NCBI GenBank assembly: GCA_900555715.1 | Contig: USMC01000008.1 | Location: forward strand, 14,629-78,628 | Reading direction: 5' to 3' | Length of the DNA: 64,000 bases | Origin: an uncultured Porphyromonadaceae bacterium | GTDB taxonomy: Bacteria > Bacteroidota > Bacteroidia > Bacteroidales > Muribaculaceae | In this document: in pieces, positions 59,474-64,000 of the stretch | Position numbering within the stretch: the first letter of the stretch is position 1 | How the letters are laid out: each line of letters opens with the position of its first letter | Notes under the pieces: generated by a model | Told to the model about the DNA's origin: nothing | The model's input: the letters and a program-made list of their open reading frames with translations, nothing else | Databases searched by the model: none | Program-made: the position numbers and the translations under genes

Positions 59474-61519
59474 CTATTTCACTTGTGCTCCGTTGGTTGC
59501 CTGTGCGGCGGGTGATATTACTTTCAGAGAGCCGTCGGCATTGAGAGCCGACAGTATCATGCCCTGCGAGAGCACGCCGCGTATTTTCGCCGGGGCAAGA
59601 TTGGCGATGAAGCACACCTGCTTGCCTGCAAGCTCTTCGGGCTTGTAGTGCTGGGCTATGCCCGACACTATGGTACGCGGTGTGCCGGTGCCGTCGTCGA
59701 TACTGAATTTCAGGAGCTTGTCAGCTTTAGGCACGCGCTCGCAGCTGAGAACTGTTCCGATGCGTATGTCGAGTTTCTCGAAGTCGGGCATCGTGATTTC
59801 TGCCTTTACCGGTTCGGGCTGATATGCTTTGATCTGATTCTCTTTCTTGATGCGTTCGAGGCGGTCGGTCTGTGCTTGGATGGCTTCGTCGTCGATTTTC
59901 TCGAAGAGGAGTTCGGGCTGTCCGAGCGCGGTGCCTGCCGCGATGACGTCGCTGCGTCCTATCATGTCCCACGAGAGTTTGCCCAGCCCGAGGATGGCGG
60001 CAAGTTTTGCCGACGAGAAAGGCATGAACGGCTCCATGGCGACGGCTATGGATGCGCATATCTGTGTGCAGACGTTTATGACGGTCTTCACACGCTCAGG
60101 ATCTGTCTTGATGAGTTTCCAGGGCTCGCAGTCCTGAAGGTATTTGTTGCCGAGGCGCGCGATGCCCATGGCGTCTTTCAGGGCCTCGCGGAAGTGGAAG
60201 TTCTCGATGTTGTCGGTGAGCGATTTACCGAGCTGTTCCATTTCCGTATATGCCTGACGGTCGATGTCGGCGAGCTCTCCGGCTTCGGGAACGATGCCGT
60301 CGTAGTATTTGTGAGTGAGGACGACGACACGGTTGACGAAGTTGCCGAGGATGGCGGCGAGCTCGTTGTTGTTGCGTGCCTGGAAGTCACGCCAGGTGAA
60401 GTCGTTGTCTTTTGTCTCCGGAGCGTTTGCGGTGAGCACGTAGCGCAGCACGTCCTGCTTGCCGGGGAAGTCGGCGAGATATTCGTGGAGCCATACCGCC
60501 CAGTTGCGCGAAGTGCTGATTTTGTCGCCTTCGAGGTTGAGGAACTCATTGGCGGGAACGTTGTCGGGCAGCTGGAAGCCGTCGCCGTACGCCATGAGCA
60601 TGGCGGGGAAGACGATGCAGTGGAACACGATGTTGTCCTTGCCGATGAAGTTGATGATGCGTGTTTCGGGGTCTTTCCACCACGTTTCCCATGAGTCGGG
60701 CAGGAGCTCCTTGGTGTTTGAAATATATCCGATAGGCGCGTCGAACCACACGTATAGCACTTTTCCTTCGGCACCCTCTACAGGCACGGGAATGCCCCAT
60801 GAGAGGTCGCGGGAGACGGCGCGGGGCTGCAGACCCATGTCGAGCCACGACTTGCACTGACCGTAGACGTTGCTCTTCCATTCTTTATGACCTTCGAGAA
60901 TCCACTGGCGCAGTGCCGGCTCCCATTTGTCCAGCGGCATATACCAATGATGTGTCGGGCGCAGTTCGAGCGGCGAGTTGGAGATTGCGCTTCTGGGGTT
61001 GATGAGGTCGGTGGCGTTGAGCGATGTGCCGCATGCTTCGCACTGGTCGCCGTAGGCGCGCGGGTTATGACAGTGGGGGCACTCGCCGGTTACGTAGCGG
61101 TCGGCGAGAAATTCACCCGCCTTGGGGTCGTAGAGCTGTTCAGAGGTCTTTTCGATAAATTCGCCTTTCTCGTAGAGGTGGCGGAAGAACTCCGATGCTG
61201 TGTCGTGATGTATGTCGGAAGTTGTGCGGGAATAGATGTCGAATGAAATGCCGAGTTCCTCAAACGATTTTTTGATGAGTGCATGGTAGCGGTCGACAAT
61301 GTCCTGCGGCGTGACTCCCTCGGCTCGTGCTTTCAGTGTGATGGGTACTCCGTGTTCGTCGCTGCCGCCTATCATAACCACCGGGCGTCCCGAAAGGCGC
61401 AGGTAACGCGCATAAATATCAGCTGGAATATAGACTCCGGCGAGGTGTCCGATGTGCACCGGGCCGTTAGTGTAAGGGAGGGCGGTTGTGATGAGAGTTC
61501 GCTTAAAATCTTTGCACAT
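59474..61519 (-). CDS. metG: Methionyl-tRNA synthetase
   Basis: A 681-residue class I synthetase. It has TALPYTNGPVHIGHLAGVY (HIGH motif) near residue 12, a zinc knuckle with CPHCHN and CEACG near 145-160, WFDAPIGYISNT, and the KMSKS-equivalent GDKISTSRNWAVW near 335. The C-terminal part after about 570 is a tRNA-binding domain (IRIGTVLSCERVPKADKLLKF, IANLAPAKIRGVLSQGM). It charges methionine to tRNA. It heads a long minus-strand operon and has an inverted repeat around its promoter. Confidence 0.95.
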   Translation of the reverse strand: MCKDFKRTLITTALPYTNGPVHIGHLAGVYIPADIYARYLRLSGRPVVMIGGSDEHGVPITLKARAEGVTPQDIVDRYHALIKKSFEELGISFDIYSRTTSDIHHDTASEFFRHLYEKGEFIEKTSEQLYDPKAGEFLADRYVTGECPHCHNPRAYGDQCEACGTSLNATDLINPRSAISNSPLELRPTHHWYMPLDKWEPALRQWILEGHKEWKSNVYGQCKSWLDMGLQPRAVSRDLSWGIPVPVEGAEGKVLYVWFDAPIGYISNTKELLPDSWETWWKDPETRIINFIGKDNIVFHCIVFPAMLMAYGDGFQLPDNVPANEFLNLEGDKISTSRNWAVWLHEYLADFPGKQDVLRYVLTANAPETKDNDFTWRDFQARNNNELAAILGNFVNRVVVLTHKYYDGIVPEAGELADIDRQAYTEMEQLGKSLTDNIENFHFREALKDAMGIARLGNKYLQDCEPWKLIKTDPERVKTVINVCTQICASIAVAMEPFMPFSSAKLAAILGLGKLSWDMIGRSDVIAAGTALGQPELLFEKIDDEAIQAQTDRLERIKKENQIKAYQPEPVKAEITMPDFEKLDIRIGTVLSCERVPKADKLLKFSIDDGTGTPRTIVSGIAQHYKPEELAGKQVCFIANLAPAKIRGVLSQGMILSALNADGSLKVISPAAQATNGAQVK

Positions 61520-61531
61520 TTTTATTTGTTT

Positions 61532-61596
61532 TTTCGCAGATATTGTACAATTCCTTTGTAAAATGCAAAGTTAAACAATATCCGCGAAATAAGCAA
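61532..61596 (-). promoter_or_regulatory. metG promoter with a 15-bp inverted repeat
   Basis: On the minus strand TTG (61594-61596) and TAACTTTG (61566-61573) are 20 bases apart. A 15-bp inverted repeat with one mismatch (TTTCGCAGATATTGT at 61532-61546 and ACAATATCCGCGAAA at 61575-61589) has one arm between the -33 and -7 boxes and the other after the start of transcription. A 10-bp palindrome, ATTGTACAAT, sits at 61542-61551. Confidence 0.55.
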
Positions 61597-61657
61597 AACC
61601 GAGCCTTTTTCTCCTTTTTCCGGTTTACACTTAAAGCCTTTTTCTTTGTACCGCACG

Positions 61658-62950
61658 CTACCGAAATATTTCAATATGTCTGGTATCATGCCAATGATAT
61701 TCTTTATTTTTCAATAGTACAGGTACTGGTATATTAATAAGATAGAACATTGACAAATTTCGTAAAGGTTTGGTGCATAGTTTATTCAGATTCCTATTTA
61801 TAAATGGGTTATACACGTCATTGCCCTCTTCCGGATAGATTATTACACATGGTACAGAAGGGACAGGAGAATCTTCTTCAAGATTATCATATCCCAAGTA
61901 TTTTAATATTGGCAAATCCCTACTGTAACCACTCAACTGCCTGATTACATAAACGTCGAGAAATCCTTTTTCGTATTTTGGGATGTATTTGGTGTCAAGT
62001 ATTGCCTTAAAGTCTTTTGACTTATACAAGAAATCTGGATAACCGGTTCTACCCTTGAATTGGTATGTTATTTTGTCATGATATGCCTCATGTAATAAAC
62101 CATAAACATAATGTTCGTATAGCAAAGACATATCCAGCACAAAAGGTGTTATCTTGTTGTTGGTAATACTTGCTTTGTTAATGCTGTAATCAAAACATTT
62201 GAGTATTGTTTTCGCCAAACGTATAGCCTCTGAGTATTCGTTGAATAACTTATTTGAACGTATTTGTCTTACTGCTTTCAGGTCTACGTAATCACTCACG
62301 TTTTCAAACTTTTTCAGAGACTTTGCTGTTAATGTTTTAAAATACGACAAATGATTGTTGTCTATGTTACTGATTAAAGTCTTTGAGAAAAGAAGAGCTT
62401 TTTTCAAAAGGCGGTTCTCTGGAATATCAGTAGAATATTCATCGTACTCACAGTATATCCTATCATATCTCTTTGTCGCTATATTCACTCTCTCGTTTTT
62501 GAGTAGTTTAATATGTCCTTTTACTTTTTTGAGATTCTCATGACGATGAACATATCCTCTTTTTAAAGATTTAATGCGATTCACCACACTAATAAAATGA
62601 ATCACAATAAGAGGGCTGATTACGCTATTCAGTGATGGTGATTCTATTTGCGGCTTGTCTAAATCAATCTTGTATATTTCGTTAAACGAATCCAACGCAA
62701 GGTCGGAAGTGAAACAAGCCATGAACATACTGAGGAAATCTATATTCTCTATACCTCGTTTGGGTGTCACAATTAAAGATTCCTTATTATCAATCCATTC
62801 AGCTCCAATTTTAAAAGAAGCATAATACCCACAAGACTTACTATCCATGGGTTTATCCCATTTAATGAGATTAAGATTGTTGTATCTCTCATTATATTCA
62901 ACGGGAAAACCATCCAATATCAATTGCTCGTGTTCACGTAGTTGTATCAT
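61658..62950 (-). CDS. mcrC: McrC-family component of a type IV (modified-DNA) restriction system
   Basis: A 430-residue McrC protein. The N-terminal domain contains GAEWIDNKESLIVTPKRGIENIDFLSMF, given here by its key parts GAEWIDN and TPKRGIENIDF. A helical middle follows, then the nuclease core GRTGYPDFLYKSKDFKAILDTKYIPKYEKG near residue 315, whose key parts are YPDFL and ILDTKY (the PD...DxK catalytic site). McrC with McrB cuts DNA holding modified cytosine. Base composition is much AT-richer than metG next door, indicating transfer. It overlaps mcrB by 4 bases. Confidence 0.87.
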   Translation of the reverse strand: MIQLREHEQLILDGFPVEYNERYNNLNLIKWDKPMDSKSCGYYASFKIGAEWIDNKESLIVTPKRGIENIDFLSMFMACFTSDLALDSFNEIYKIDLDKPQIESPSLNSVISPLIVIHFISVVNRIKSLKRGYVHRHENLKKVKGHIKLLKNERVNIATKRYDRIYCEYDEYSTDIPENRLLKKALLFSKTLISNIDNNHLSYFKTLTAKSLKKFENVSDYVDLKAVRQIRSNKLFNEYSEAIRLAKTILKCFDYSINKASITNNKITPFVLDMSLLYEHYVYGLLHEAYHDKITYQFKGRTGYPDFLYKSKDFKAILDTKYIPKYEKGFLDVYVIRQLSGYSRDLPILKYLGYDNLEEDSPVPSVPCVIIYPEEGNDVYNPFINRNLNKLCTKPLRNLSMFYLINIPVPVLLKNKEYHWHDTRHIEIFR

Positions 62951-64000
62951 ATCATACTATCGTCTTCTGCATCCACTGCGGCTTCCACAACTTGCATTGG
63001 TTGTAAATTAGACCATGCTTGAAAAGCTTTAGTCTTCTCGTCATTTGAAACGTTTATAATACCATCGCTAATGTATTCCGCAATGAGTGGAAGTATCTCA
63101 AACTCTACTTTATTAACTAATTCATCTTCGGAAGATGCCATAAAATAGCTATGACCTACCATTAAATCATCTATACCGAAATCTCCACATTGATGTTTAG
63201 GATTCATGATAAAAGATTTAATATCATTGAACAATCTTATAGCCTTTATCTTTAGCTCTTGATTATTCAGTTTATCATAATGTTTTTCAATGACATCCGG
63301 ATTAGATTGCAGAGTGACGAATGCAAAACGCCTGCGGAGAGCATAGTCTAAAGTTCCAGTACTTCTATCAGTCGTATTCATTGTACCGATAATGTAAAGA
63401 TTACTTGGAACACCAAACAATGTTTTTGAATAAGGTAACAAAACTTTTAACGGATGCTGTCCTTTGTCGCGTTTGTCAGATTCTAGTAGCGTTATCAATT
63501 CACCAAATATTTTTGAAACGTTACCTCTATTGATTTCATCAATAATGAGAACAACCGACTTATCTGCCTTTGCATGATATTCCTTTTTAACAGCCTCAAT
63601 GAAGGCTTGGGCATATTGCTGCCAATTGTTTTCACTTCCTTTACCTAAAGCCTGAAGTTTTATTTTTTCGATATTTAAAGGAGATGGAGTATAATCTTTC
63701 TCTCGCTGGCTAGTTGATTTTGTACTTCTACAGCTTATCGTTGTATTTCCATCATTCCACCAGACATAAAGAGAAGATCTTCCAGAAATTGTTGGTATTT
63801 CCTTTTTGTTTTCGAATCCGTTGATTTGTTGGAGGTAATCATCTATACATTCAATAATATCCTTGCTTTCGTCTGTAACTACTGCACTGCATGCTCGTTT
63901 AAATATTCCATCTTCAGGTTCGTATGTAACACCTATACAATCCCCGTTAGCATTTGTTTGAATATGGGGTTTCAATCCCTCGACAAAATCCTCATAATCA
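62947..64000 (-). CDS. mcrB: McrB-family AAA GTPase of the same restriction system (partial, runs off the right edge)
   Basis: The last 351 codons are in the window; the gene continues past base 64000. The reading frame is open to the edge, with DYEDFVEGLKPHI just upstream of an apparent TTG that is not the real start. Walker B is VVLIIDEINRGNVSKIFGEL near the middle, and the McrB signature MNTTDRSTGTLDYALRRRF follows. Walker A lies outside the window. McrB recognises modified DNA, hydrolyses GTP and drives McrC cleavage. It is AT-rich like mcrC. Confidence 0.88.
   Translation of the reverse strand, partial: DYEDFVEGLKPHIQTNANGDCIGVTYEPEDGIFKRACSAVVTDESKDIIECIDDYLQQINGFENKKEIPTISGRSSLYVWWNDGNTTISCRSTKSTSQREKDYTPSPLNIEKIKLQALGKGSENNWQQYAQAFIEAVKKEYHAKADKSVVLIIDEINRGNVSKIFGELITLLESDKRDKGQHPLKVLLPYSKTLFGVPSNLYIIGTMNTTDRSTGTLDYALRRRFAFVTLQSNPDVIEKHYDKLNNQELKIKAIRLFNDIKSFIMNPKHQCGDFGIDDLMVGHSYFMASSEDELVNKVEFEILPLIAEYISDGIINVSNDEKTKAFQAWSNLQPMQVVEAAVDAEDDSMI

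Noticed and set aside
59472..59615. N-terminal extension of the asparaginase
   Set aside because: It overlaps the end of metG and carries no targeting signal; the ATG at 59471 gives the normal family start two bases after metG.
61520..61657. T-box riboswitch upstream of metG
   Set aside because: The leader is only about 40 bases, no T-box sequence or terminator pair is present, and half of the inverted repeat is outside the transcript.

Overview
The window reads as a chromosomal segment of a gut Bacteroidales bacterium, most likely of the Muribaculaceae (inference). The evidence is: promoters of the Bacteroidetes type (TTG, 19-20 bases, TAnnTTTG) in front of many genes; almost no Shine-Dalgarno sequences; a fused SecDF; families typical of the phylum (GH97, FadL/OmpP1, DUF4876/DUF6850/DUF4857, DUF4292, glycine-lipid acyltransferases); and a base composition that is GC-rich for the order in core genes. 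AT-richer islands (a zeta-toxin-like pair, hipBA with an acetyltransferase, a KilA-N gene, and McrBC at the right edge) look like acquired defence or stress genes.

Layout. 1-4000: the start of a GH97 glycosidase, a DUF3737 protein, a PatB-type C-S lyase and a beta-helix lipoprotein. 4007-11767: an inositol-lipid locus with an ATP-grasp-like protein, PgpA-like phosphatase, GtrA-like membrane protein, CDP-alcohol phosphatidyltransferase, PAP2/AUR1-like enzyme, PlsC-like acyltransferase, a second CDP-alcohol phosphatidyltransferase, a HAD phosphatase and myo-inositol-phosphate synthase. 11874-18742: tRNA-Glu, a HAD hydrolase, ribF, a PepSY-like gene with a frameshifted signal peptide, an AraC regulator divergent from a second PatB, aroA, a small membrane protein and a metal ABC permease. 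18905-23435: secDF, then a radical SAM/lipoprotein pair. 23551-24499: tRNA-Ser and a zeta-toxin-like pair. 24730-35286: FadL, then a TonB receptor/DUF4876/DUF6850/ABC/DUF4857/lipoprotein locus closed by a near-perfect 50-bp inverted repeat. 35496-41278 (minus): two Gfo/Idh/MocA oxidoreductases around a HEAT-DUF1080 protein, which looks like a 3-keto-glycoside pathway. 41543-47263: glsA-glsB-purB-dgt-TPM. 47291-49601 (minus): hipB-hipA-Vat-like acetyltransferase. 49851-51339: a metallophosphatase and an outer-membrane protein. 51380-61596 (minus): KilA-N, and a long operon metG-ansA-small secreted protein-dut-TPR-DUF4292-EnvC-flippase. 61658-64000 (minus): mcrC and a partial mcrB.

The genes most likely to work together are the lipid genes. 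MIPS would supply inositol phosphate, a CDP-alcohol phosphatidyltransferase would attach it to a lipid, PgpA-like or HAD phosphatases would remove phosphate, and the AUR1-like enzyme would move the headgroup to a sphingolipid. A glycine-lipid pair lies 30 kb away. All function calls come from reading the sequences; no database search was run.
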